Of a DNA stretch of 64,000 bases, positions 23,701-34,800 are shown piece after piece. The translations under genes and the position numbers were made by a program. Location of the stretch: assembly GCA_001600455.1 (NCBI GenBank), contig BCKC01000001.1:3498441-3562440 (forward strand), in the 5' to 3' direction. The notes under the pieces are model-generated. The model was given only the letters and a program-made list of their open reading frames with translations, made no database searches and had not been told where the DNA came from. Every line of letters starts with the position of its first letter. The stretch's first letter is position 1. The stretch comes from Endocalyx cinctus (taxonomy: Eukaryota > Ascomycota > Sordariomycetes > Amphisphaeriales > Apiosporaceae).

Positions 23701-24525
23701 CTTGAGATGGTACATGTGAAATTCAACGTGCCCGCAGATATCGAAGTCGCGGCTGAGGTGGAGGTCCGCGCATTTTCGCGCGATTCTGACGGAGACTTCT
23801 TCGAGAGTGGCGAAGTGATCAAGAAAAGGGCATTAACCCAAGCAGAATGGTTCAACGGCGTGAAACGATACACGGTGAAAGCTCTCTTACCCGGCGACGA
23901 GGGTACAGGTATTTTGAAAGTCTACGCTGGAGCACGTGGTCTCATGCACAGCATAAAAGACATACCTCATCCTCTGGCGTTTGCGTTACCAATTATCCAC
24001 ACGGGTGAAAATCCTCCATACGAATTTGTAACCCGTCACCCAACCCCTCACGCACAAAGGCACGATATATACGTTGTACAACCGCAGTGCCACCGCCTCG
24101 CCTTAAATAATACGTTTGTATTCGCTATCCGACAACATCCGTCGCTATCAGGATCAGGCTCGGGAAGCAACGCAGGCGGCACGAGTCCGATCCCTTTTGC
24201 GCGCCCAACCAGCGCCATGAGCTTGACGAGCAGCAGCGCGGCGGCGTCGGCCCCGAGCTCGGCCACGGGCAGCATCGCCGGCAAGAAGCCGGCGAAACTC
24301 GCCATCCAGACCCCCGGCGGGAAGATTTTACGACTCATGCGCAAGGAAGAGCGCGGCAGGGGTATCGGCGTCGGCGGTCGCAGCAGCCACGAGGAGGAGA
24401 TCAGCGACGGCGGTACCTGGGAGACTATCATCAAGTGCTCCGAGGCCGGTACTTGGCGCGGTCTCGTGCTCGCGGACCGAACGGCGAGGTGGTGCGTCTT
24501 CGCCGAGTGGATCTGCGCAGGCTGA
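20765..24525 (+). CDS. CYK3: Cytokinesis protein Cyk3 (SH3 plus transglutaminase-like)
   Basis: Exons 20765-20839 and 20914-24525 (74-nt intron, donor GTGAGT, acceptor CGTAG); 1228 aa. An N-terminal SH3 domain spans about residues 14-75: WCRAVYSW, DLGFVEGDLIECL, the WW of SWWTGRL, and VGVFPSNFVQVL; the intron falls inside it. Residues about 167-267 are seven imperfect copies of a 14-15 residue PSPAPP repeat. A long Ser/Asn-rich disordered middle follows, with a poly-Pro run. The C-terminal third holds a transglutaminase-like domain: RGCAEEYAVLVHEMCAAIGI, SNHWWNAVLIDNEW and MMDCC, so Cys810, His853 and Asp868 stand where a catalytic triad would be. SH3 plus this domain defines Cyk3, which acts at the bud neck or septum in contractile-ring and primary-septum formation and binds Inn1/Fic1-type partners in yeasts. 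Very good match in architecture. Confidence 0.93.
21337..21639 (+). repeat. Coding tandem repeat in Cyk3 (seven PSPAPP units)
   Basis: Seven imperfect 42-45-bp units encode RVPSPAPPMNHYHS, RAPSPAPPINHYHP, RAPSPAPPMNHYSM, RAHSPAPPQHYDYGH, RAASPAPPPMHHYGS, RSPSPAPPRRGSYES and RSPSPAPSFGFKPY. The PxxP cores suggest SH3-binding sites. Confidence 0.9.
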
Positions 24526-27500
24526 ACTCAACTAACCAACCAACCAAACCCCTATTCATTCAAGAACATTCTTATATAAATTCTTTTAATATTCAAAAAT
24601 GCTGGCTGGCTGGCTAGTATCTGCTGGGTGGTTATACACTGCATTCAGTTTGGCGTTTTCATGTTGGTCATTTCACGAGGGCATAACTCCTTTTTTTTTT
24701 TTTTTGTTTCTTNTTCAAGCATCGAATCGTTTTTCCTTAAGGTGGGCTAGTTTGGCGCTTTTTTTTTTCAAGTTGCTTATATATCTGGAGAAAAAAAAAG
24801 AAAGAATTTGAGAGTCGCTGTTATATGGCATATTTGGGAAGGAAATGAGCGATGTTCGATATAAGGGAGTTTCTGTTTGTATTGTATACTAACGTGGATA
24901 AATGTTGTCTGAAGTTACGCATCGTCATGTTGTGTATGAAGACCACGAATGGAAATAAATTATTTGACTCTTACACATGAGTGTACCGTACCATCTGTAT
25001 TTTTGTGAAGTCTGAATGATTATCAATTTGCTTCTTTTTTTTAACCTTGAGATTTATGATACCTACTTTATTGAATTCAGGGGCTTGACGGATTTCGATT
25101 CGGCTTGACTTGATAATACTTCTTTGGCTGATTTAGTAACGTGAATAGGGAATATTCGACATTCAAGAAAGTTTGGGCATAAGAGATTGTTATTATAGGA
25201 GCCTTGCACCAGGATATTTATTACATTTACATTGAGGATATTACTACCAAACTTAATATAAGCATTTACCTAATAGCGACCCGAGAGTAAAATGAACGTA
25301 TACCCAAATACCCAGCGACATCGATCATTATAATATCTATTTACGTATGAACTGCTGTTTTAAGATCAGTTAATATCCCAATTCTCCTGACTTTGTATAT
25401 ATCCATTCGTACTGTACTGTGTATTTACTTACTATGTACTACATAATAGTATGTACGTACACTACGTATTCAGCGGATCAGCTCCCAAAAACGTCACATC
25501 CACCCCGTCCAATATAATGCCAGTCGATCTATACTATACTTTCAATTAGAGTATACAGATAGGATGATGTCATTATAATTAACGCAAAACGCGTTCACGA
25601 CGGAAGCGATCGTGAAGTTGACAATCACCTATCTAACCAAATCGATAAGAAAGCGGACCACCTAACTATTTTTTTTTTCTATCCTCTCGTTTCATAGTGT
25701 AGAAAATATCATGTACACTGTAACGGCCCGATCCTCACGTATGTAAGCAAGAGGACGTTTGCTTACGATCACACGAACTCGCAACTGGGAAGCATTTCAA
25801 TAACCTCACTCAGACACGACTGACACCAAGTTTATTATTTATTTATGCTTCTGTTTAATACGAGTAAATTCGGCGTACGCGATGCAACTCATGACAGTTG
25901 ATTTTTTTTCTTCTTCCGCGGTAAAATTTCTACTAGCGTAATTTAATAAACCCCAGAAAATAATTTCGGTTGGTACCCGCGGTACTATTTGGTATATATA
26001 TATATAAGGCAGTCTACATACTATATGTAGTTGAATATGTACGTACGTAGTACCTATATTTCCTCAATAATGAGACCAGGCGAAAATTCCGACGGGATAC
26101 TTTAACTTTAATCAACCTTCGGAGAGGAAAGCCTTTGCGAAGAATCCGAGTTAATTGGTTAATTGGTTGATTGGCTGATTGATCTGAACCCCCTTGTAGA
26201 ATTCACACGTACTCCATGCGGGTCTTGGAGAGAATTCAGCGCGCTAATAACGAATCAAGCTGGAAACGGCCGAGGAAAGCCCATGCTTATCCATGCATCG
26301 AGCAATTCATATGGTGGGATTGAGATGACATTACGTGTAGTCGAGTCCCGAGTAGCGAGAGTCGAAAGAGAAAAGTAAAAAAACGTTCCATTCTAGCTTA
26401 CCGAGCTTTCTTTTCTGGTATTTTTTTTTATGTCCTTCATTTTTTTTTTTCTCTCCTTTTTAAAAGGGATGAATCATTAAGGCATCGTATAGAATCAAGT
26501 TTTGAGGACGAAAAAAGTTCTATTTTTATTTCTATTAGTATTATTCATCGCAATAACTCGTATGTTTCGTACACTTTTCTTTCCCATGACAAGATCTAAT
26601 CAAAACCAATCTTGGTTGCGTAGCGGAGCCGCATTTCCCAAAGACCCACTTTCGACGACGGCCAAGCTGAGTAAAGTATTAAGAATAATAATGCCGACAG
26701 CTCTTATCATAACTGTCTCCACAATGACGCCGAGACTACTGACGAGTCGCCCGACGAAAATTCTCTAGGACCACGGTTTCGGTTCTTCCCAACTCAGCTT
26801 TTTGGTCTCAAGCTTCGGTCGATTTCTTCTTTCTTTTCGCCGCCCCAGGATTACTAGTGATTCACACATGCGTCTGCTGCATAAGTGTGGTGTGGGCGAG
26901 TTGGGGAAAGGTTTGAAATGGGCGCGATAAATTTCTATTTCCCACGGGGGAAAAATTAAGCTAGATGGGGAACGATGTTAATGATGGAGAACGTTGATTG
27001 ATTGATAATATCGTTCTTTACCCATCTGTCTCCTCCTTATGCCCACAATACTGGAACCTTCGTGTCGGGTTCAACCCGCGTGGTGATATATGGGTAAGAA
27101 ACTTTTTTACTGGATCTTGTATTACGGATGTCTTACCAAATTTGTCTAGCCACTTCCTCTTCCTCCCCTCTCCGCCTAATTCATCGGGGAGTCGTCACTT
27201 CACGATGGCTTCCTTCCTTCTAGCGTAGTCATATCTTTTCCTCTTTCTCTGTTTATTTTTATTATTTTTTCTTCTTTCTCTTTCCTCGCGCACTCCGTAA
27301 GGTCACGAGACGAGGAAACGATCCTAAGCTCAAATATCGGCACCCCGATACTGCCGAGGCTTTCCCCCCCGCTCGTCTCCTGACAATATGACTTTAGTCG
27401 TCACCCGAGAAGGACGTATTTTAGTTACTTGTATTTTGAAGAAAAAGAAAAAGTTGGAGGTTAGTTAAGACCTGTGATCAATTACACACCAAGTATAATC

Positions 27501-28365
27501 ATCTGTTAATCATCGTACCAGACTGACGGGATTTTAATAAGTATTCTAAGGACCCCGTAGTGACATTTAAACTGCACGTCCACTAGACGTTACACTAGTG
27601 TAGTATATTGGTAGAGTATTTAGCGGTTTGGTGGAGTTTTTGGAGTAGATGTAAACGTGCTAATATCATGAATTTTTCTTTTCCCCGTTTTATTTTCCTG
27701 GTCGTCCCTTACGACATGGAACCCCAAGGGGAGTGATATTTATGAATTGGGGAATGGGTGGAGGCATCTGGAGTGCGTTGTGGGTTATGTGGAAATGATA
27801 CTACCCTGGAAGACATAAAATAATAAAGATGTTGCTCTACATACTAAAACGTAAGGTGAAATGTTTTTTAATGTGTGGGGAGTTCGGAGAATGTGGATCC
27901 TCCATCTAGAACAATCTAGGGGTATAGAGAGGCCATGTGAACGCTGGGGATCGCGTTTTTGGTAGGAAAACCCCCCCGAACCGCTACCAATACGGTACTT
28001 CGCGTTTTTGCAGACATCGTGACCTCCGCTGTTAATCATTTTATACCGTAATGTACGGCCAAGGTAATGCCTAACACACGGCCACTTTAAATTGTTTGCG
28101 CTTTAATGCGCCTATATAAGCACCGCACTGCCTTTTCCCTTACACCCTCTCTTTTCTTATTTCCTTTCTCAGGCGTCCTCACCCCTTCACCCTTTATTTT
28201 CAATTGGTGATCTCAATTATTGATCCCTGGACAATAATCCGCCAATATTCTTTTCTCTTTGTTCACTTTGAATTTTTTAATTTGTTGAAGTGATACATAC
28301 CTCTTTTTTTTACTACTTTCTTACATACCAACTCATCTAATTAAGTTTAATAACCTCAATTCACA
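24526..28365. other. Long intergenic region without supported gene
   Basis: A 3.84-kb spacer between Cyk3 and the hexose transporter, both plus. It opens with the Cyk3 3' UTR (AATAAA at 24954-24959), has T homopolymers and one undetermined base at 24713, a TA run at about 25993-26006, and many A/T runs. The last 250 bp before the transporter is pyrimidine-rich. Small open frames (26163-26378, 26502-26768, 28039-27785 on the minus strand) show no family features. I see no gene in it. Confidence 0.5.
28113..28119 (+). promoter_or_regulatory. TATA box of the hexose transporter gene
   Basis: TATATAA lies 253 bp before the ATG, followed by a CT-rich tract (28130-28330), the layout typical of strongly expressed fungal genes. 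The position is an inference; the transcript start is not known. Confidence 0.5.
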
Positions 28366-30255
28366 ATGGACGAGAAAACCCCGGTTCCGGCCGAGAACAC
28401 AGGCGCTGCCGTGCCTCGAGGTACTGCTGACATTGACCGTATCGAGGCTCCCGTTACCGCCAAGGCGTACTTCATGTGTGCCTTCGCTGCCTTCGGTGGT
28501 ATCTTCTTCGGTTATGACAGTGGTTACATCAGCGGTGTCAACGGTATGACGGCATTCATCGAAACCATCGAGGGCCCGGGCGCTACCGCTCTTGCCAGTA
28601 GCCACAAGTCCCTCATCGTTTCTATCCTGTCCGCTGGTACTTTCTTCGGTAAGTAATGGAAGATATATATATATATATATATATATACATAGATGCACTG
28701 TCGCATTTAGAACTACAGTTTTACTGTGTGAATCCACCTACTAACACGGGCCATCATGTAGGTGCTCTCCTTGCTGGTGATGTTGCCGATTGGACCGGTC
28801 GACGAACTACTATCATCGGTGGAGCCTTCATCTTCCTTGTTGGTGTCGCACTCCAGACCGCTACCCAGGGACTCGGTCTCATTGTTGCCGGCCGTCTCGT
28901 TGCCGGTTTCGGTGTCGGAGCCGTCTCCGCCATCCTTATTCTCTACATGTCCGAGATCTCCCCCAAGAAAGTCCGTGGTGCCATCGTCTCCGGTTACCAA
29001 TTCTGTATCACGCTCGGTAAGTTCACGCGCTCTTACGCTGGAAATCCTTTTTTTGATATGGCATACTAATTTCACATCTTCTAACAGGTCTGCTTACTGC
29101 TTCCGGCGTAACCTACGCAACCGAGAACCGAACCAACCCCAGCGCCTACCGTATCCCCATCGGCCTCCAGATGCTCTGGGCCGTCATTCTCGCCGTCGGT
29201 CTCTTCATCCTACCCGAGTCCCCGCGTTTCTTCGTCCGTAAGGGTAACGTCGAGAAGGCCGGCGAGGTCTTGTCCCGTCTCCGTGGCCAGCCCATCGACT
29301 CCGATTATATCCGTGACGAGCTTGCCGAGATCGTTGCCAACCACGAGTACGAGATGGCCCTCCAGCCCCCTGGCGGTTACTGGGCCACGTGGGCGAACTG
29401 CTTCCGTGGTTCGATCTGGAAGGGATCCAGCAACCTCCGACGTACTATCCTCGGTACTTCTCTTCAGATGATGCAGCAGGTACGTTTCTTTACCTTTTTT
29501 TTTTTTTGGGCATCCCATATCTGGAAGGTGCATTAGTAAGAATCTTTGTACGCTAACTATAAAACCTTATATAGTGGACTGGTGTAAACTTCGTCTTCTA
29601 CTTTGGAACGACCTTTTTCGGTGATCTTGGAACTATCTCCAACCCCTTCTTGATTTCTCTTGTTACGACCCTCGTGAACGTGTTGTCTACTCCTATCTCC
29701 TTCTACACCATTGAGAAGTTCGGTCGACGAAGCCTGCTCCTCTGGGGTGCCCTGGGTATGGTTGTCTGCCAGTTCATCGTCGCCATCACCGGTACCATCA
29801 CGAGGAGCTCCGAGGCGACGGCGGCCATGATCGCCTTCATCTGTATCTACATTTTCTTCTTTGCCAGCACTTGGGGACCTGGTGCGTGGGTTGTCATCGG
29901 CGAGATCTTCCCTCTCCAGATGCGTGCTCGCGGTGTCGCCCTCTCGACCGCCAGCAACTGGCTCTGGAACTGCATTATTGCCGTTATTACCCCTTATTTG
30001 GTGGACACGGACGAGGCCAACCTCGGACCCAAGGTCTTCTACCTCTGGGGCAGTCTCTGCGCTACCTGCTTCGTCTACGCCTACTTCCTCATCCCCGAGA
30101 CCAAGGGCCTCACCCTGGAGCAGGTCGACAAGATGCTCGAGGAGACCACCCCTCGCACCTCGGCCAAGTGGAAGCCTACCAGCACTTACGCCGCCGAGTT
30201 GGGTCTCGCCGACAAGTCTGGCACGAAGAACGTCGAGGATATTGAGAAGATGTAA
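28366..30255 (+). CDS. MFS sugar porter, high-affinity hexose transporter family
   Basis: Exons 28366-28648, 28762-29016, 29088-29479 and 29575-30255 (introns 113, 71, 95 nt); 536 aa. All sugar-porter signatures are present in order: GGIFFGYDSGYISGV in helix 1, DWTGRRTTIIGG after helix 2, GFGVGAVSAILILYMSEISP, the central PESPRFFVRKG, QQWTGVNFVFYFG in helix 7 (split by intron 3), FGRRSLLLWG, and PETKGLTLEQVD after helix 12. About twelve membrane helices can be read. The codons are strongly C-ending, as in highly expressed fungal genes. The family moves glucose and other hexoses across the plasma membrane with protons. Closest in feel are HxtB/MstE and HGT-1 type carriers rather than the long-tailed sensors Snf3/Rco-3, because the C-terminal tail is short. 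An antisense frame of 242 codons across exon 4 is a shadow of the codon bias. Confidence 0.94.
28663..28686. repeat. (AT)12 microsatellite in intron 1 of the hexose transporter
   Basis: Twelve AT dinucleotides start 15 nt after the 5' splice site. Confidence 0.85.
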
Positions 30256-31813
30256 TCGCCGAATAGAACGGCTTATAGTCTTCAAGTTAAGGTTTTGAGG
30301 GAGAATTAAAAGAGAGAGAGAGAAAGGCGCGAGAAAGAGATACCCCGATCCTAAAAAAATCTTAACACTACTAAAAGGACTCTGGGTGGGTTATTGCTAG
30401 ATTCGCATATCCCAGAGGGAATTGATGACATCAATGTATCATAGTGCTCACACATAGCAAAGACAGGTAGCTAGAGCATAGTAATATCTGCTACCTTGTC
30501 ACTTACGCGAATATGATTCAGATGATCAAATACCATAATCCGCATTGCCTGTGTTGTCTTCTATGTCCACTGTCGCTAATAGTAATAAATCTTCACGTGA
30601 ATTTCGCCCCTTAAATTTTTCTCAGGAGATGTCATCAACGTAAACATAGCATAGCTAACGCATCCGTGCATTTTACGTAAACAGAGTAGCATTACATATA
30701 CACCTCTCCAATGATAACTCAAGCATCTGTACCCTAAGTGGGTAGGCAAGGGGTCTGGGGACTGGATTTTTGAATAATTTGCACGACACTCGAGTAGCCA
30801 GCCTGCTTAGCACTTGTATACTACACACATTCACATTCCGGAAAGATGCGAGAAACGATTGGATAGTTATCATTTTAACGTATAGTGTCTGGTTAATGAA
30901 GCATTTCCTGAGCGAAGCGAATTCTGGGGTCAGGGGGCTAGCCCCTCCCCCCAAAAAACCATAGTAAGAGCCTTCTTGTCTTTCTTTATTGCGGCGGTGT
31001 AGAAGCACGGTGGCTCTTCTTTAAGAACCCGGTGTTGCCAGAAGATCCCTCAGGTTATCTTTAGATAACCTCGAAATCAAGCCCTCACCGCCTTGTTAAG
31101 GAGGGATGCAAACGTTGGGTCCATAACGTTGATGTTCTTGTTAGGTGTTGATATATCCTTTAGCTACTGTCCTGCTGCTATCCTCGGAAATCATAATGGC
31201 TTCGATGATCACGTCTACTCTAGAATATACGGTATCTCTTTTTGAAAGTTGTTTGCTGTACCTATGTATAGTTGCATTAGGTAAGTTACCTGTTATACAA
31301 AATATTAGTGCCCGCGTTCACAGCCCTTCGTGTACTAAACGTGATATGATTGACGTTGGAAGCAGGTAAGGTACAGCTTTAAGCCACAAGTGGGGCGTAA
31401 GCTTCTGCTAGTAAAATAGTTTATTACCTAGGCTGCTAGGTTAGGTAGTTAGGTAGTTACAGCTCTAAAATTAAATATAACGTAGAGTGTTCAGTATCGC
31501 AATCAGTTTGTAACGCGACTTCTACCATATCTGGAATTCTCAATAGAATCCAATCGCTACAACAACAACATCGAGGATACCTGAATATTCCCTCATTTAA
31601 TTATCGTGCTACAATTCTTCAATGATCGCTAAATTTATCCATACATTACTCCCTTAAATTCTTCATTTGCTGGTTACTTGTTTTTTGATACCCAATAAGC
31701 AAATTCTCATCTCGGTCACAAATCGAAATAGAATAAAAAAAAAAAAAATCCAAAAAATTGTATACGCGCCAGATTCAAAACCTGGAATCCTGTATAAAAA
31801 AAATGTTGCTAAT
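30256..31813. other. Intergenic region between the hexose transporter and the Pot1/Cdc13-like gene
   Basis: A 1.56-kb AT-rich spacer, both neighbours on the plus strand. It begins with a GA-rich patch in the transporter 3' UTR (30308-30340). A perfect inverted repeat, AGGTTATCT-TT-AGATAACCT, lies at 31052-31071. The last 60 bp is A-rich and holds a short upstream ORF at 31803-31823 that overlaps the next start codon. No gene is supported. Confidence 0.5.
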
Positions 31814-34800
31814 ATGGAAGTGACGGGAAAACCTGACGAGCTTGTTCAAAAGCTCGAAGCGACCGAACAAACACCAATCTCCCAGCTAAACCCCGACCTC
31901 GATAAGTTAGAATCTAAGTCCGTCCGTGGCGTTGTCACCGTCACCTGGCCTTATAGCTCGGTTAAGAAAGCATTCTCCTTCATCCTCGCCGAGCCTGATT
32001 TTCGCCTACGTCTAAACAAAGGTCAAGTCCGTCTAAATTTTACAGGCGCTATTGCTAAAGCCGTAGGAGAATCTCATTTGGGTAGTAATGATGAGGTTTT
32101 GATCTGCTTAGCAGGGGCGACATGGGAACCGAATAGTACAAATCGACGCCAGAGCTTGTCGGGTGCGAGTATCGATTGGCAGCTTAACTTTCTAGACCAA
32201 GCTCTACTTCAAGTCAAATTCGGCGAGACCGGCGAGACCAAGTTGATTACTGCCCAGCACCCACCTCAACCTCAAGCATCGGAACAACACGGTGATGCTC
32301 TCGTAGACACGACAAATCAATTTCGAAGCTCAACACCACCAGCACCAGTACCAGCACCCGCATCCGAAACCCGTATTTCAACGCCGATAAATGTCCACCT
32401 AACAAGATTAAACGATGACGAATACCAATCCCCTGCATTTGTTAAACGCGCTCGGGTGTCTTATGGCTCTCTTTTCGAGATTGGGTACGATATTTTCGAC
32501 GATGATGGAGGTGTCCAAGGAAAAGGTCGCAAGAGAACAAAATATGGTAGACATAGCAATGCTTGGCGTTACAGTACCCAATCACCTAGCCCCGAGCCTA
32601 CTTCGCCCCCGCACGACGACATTGCCGGAAGCGAGGAAGAGCAGCCCGATGTGACTATGAATTCTGAAGTGGTGGACGAGGGTTGTCAGACAGTAGAAAC
32701 TGATTTGGGTCCTCGCGAAGACCCCCCCTTAGAAGCAATTGCTGAAATACATGAAAACGAGCAACCGCCCACGGATACGGTAAAGGACGAAGTCGGTTTA
32801 AATCCCCGAACGGACATGGTAGATCACGGTGTGAACACCATGTCTCAGGATAGCTGGATAACTCCAGCGCAACCCTCATTGATGTCCTTCTCTACTGTGC
32901 CAAACACGCCGTCTAATGCCGGCACGGTTATTACTTCATTTGATCCTACTACACAGTTACCTTCTGCCGGGAGCAGTTTTGCGCCTGGGTGGGATTCGCA
33001 CCATATTGATCCCACCTCGTCATATTCAAGAGTTACTATGACGCCGTCTTATCCAACTCAACTAGCTCCTACTCATAACTATATGAATCCTTTTACGCCA
33101 GCTGCTCCAGCATCTCAGGGGTCCTCGAGCCATCATGAAGACCCTATAGACGGAGAGCATACCGACAACGGGCGTCATAGTCAACATGACCAGGCTGATG
33201 ATTATCTAGGGCAATCAACTCGCTCGGTTGACCTTTATCCACCTTTAGATATCATGCACGATGTAGAGAGTGGCCAAACGCAAGGTTTGATAAATCAAGA
33301 TTATCCTCTATCGTACCTAGATCAACATCATCACCAAGACGAAGAGCCGTTAGCACCCGCGCAAGAGTCACTAAATGAGAGACTTCAGGCCGAGCCAAAC
33401 GTAGGGCCTGCCTCGTGGTCAGCAATAAACAACCCATTTCAACCCGCGCCTCTACCTCCGAAAACCTATAATAGTAGTAGCACTGATGGGTCGACACCTA
33501 AACAAGCGATGGTTATAGATGAAAGTGATGAGAACGGCAGCGACGAAGAACTACCTGATTCATCTGCCCCTGATGGCGCACTCGACGAAGGTCGTGCCGG
33601 TGTTTTAGAGCAATACGACGACGATAACGCTGATGCAGGATACTCGGATGATGACGAGCCGGAGTATGACCCAGAAGAGATGGGTGGCGACTATGATACA
33701 AGGAACTATGCCCACCCGAATGATGATGAGGACGACAGCCATGATGACGATCTTCGGCCCCATCAGCTTGAGCCTGAATTTGACGATGGAGAAGGCGAAG
33801 GCACTGACGAGGAGGAGAACGAGGACGAAGAATATGACGAGGAATACGATGCAGAATACGACATGGACATAGACGAACCCCCTATTCAACCCCAGCGGCT
33901 ACCCGTCCCTATCTCGCGATCAGAAACCGAGGTTATTGACCTAATCTCAAGCTCAGAGGATGAAGATGAAAACGAAGACGGAGATGAAGACGGAGATGAA
34001 GACGGAGATGAAGACGACAACCCTCCTACCCAACCTGCACAACCGCAGGTCTTGTACAATCCTATTGCTCACATACTAAGCCTGCAAGCCCCCAGTCGCA
34101 TACCAAGTGAATCTCCTGTTTACGATCCTCCGAAAGACAGCGAGCGGCCTGTATCAAGCCATAGCTCTTTCGATCAGGATTCTAAGCAACTCGAGGGGGA
34201 AAACGACGAAGAAGCCGATGATTATTCCGAACGGGATGTTCATGAGCGTGAAAGGAGTAAGGACTCGGAGCAGATTTTGGAATATGACGACCACCGAATG
34301 GCTGAGGATAACGAACAAATGGAGTCCAGCGCCTCTAAGGATGAACGCGGAGACTTCGAAGAAATCAACGAAGATAACTCGGAGGTTTCTGATGGTGACC
34401 TATTACCTGATCAGGCTAGTGAGCTCCAAAATCCGGATGTTGAAACTAAGATAACTAGCCAGAAAATGACATTGGTGTCTACGCCTACAAAGAATTCCGC
34501 GGCGCGATACGATACCCAAGAAATGGCTGACATAAGAGCGGATAATGACGAAGATGGCAAAGTTCCCTCCTCCGCAGTCGACGGGCTTGAGGCTCTAAGT
34601 CGGTATATAGACCGGGAAGTCAGTATTATCAGAGCATCTCGGCCAGTACCTGCGGCGAACGAAGAAATGTCAGTAGACGCAAGCTTACCGGAGAATAGCG
34701 AGCCTACGGCACAGGGAACTGAAGTGCCAGAGAGTGATAGTCATGCGCACGTCGAGAACAACGCTGACGACATCATTGAGACCGACAAATTTACTGAAAC

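Noticed and set aside
24713..24713. Undetermined base as evidence of a scaffold gap
   Set aside because: It is a single N within a T-run in the Cyk3 3' region, more likely a base-calling problem than a join.
29557..30285. Antisense 242-codon frame across the last exon of the hexose transporter
   Set aside because: It mirrors the strongly biased codons of a clear sugar transporter, has a low-complexity product and no family features.
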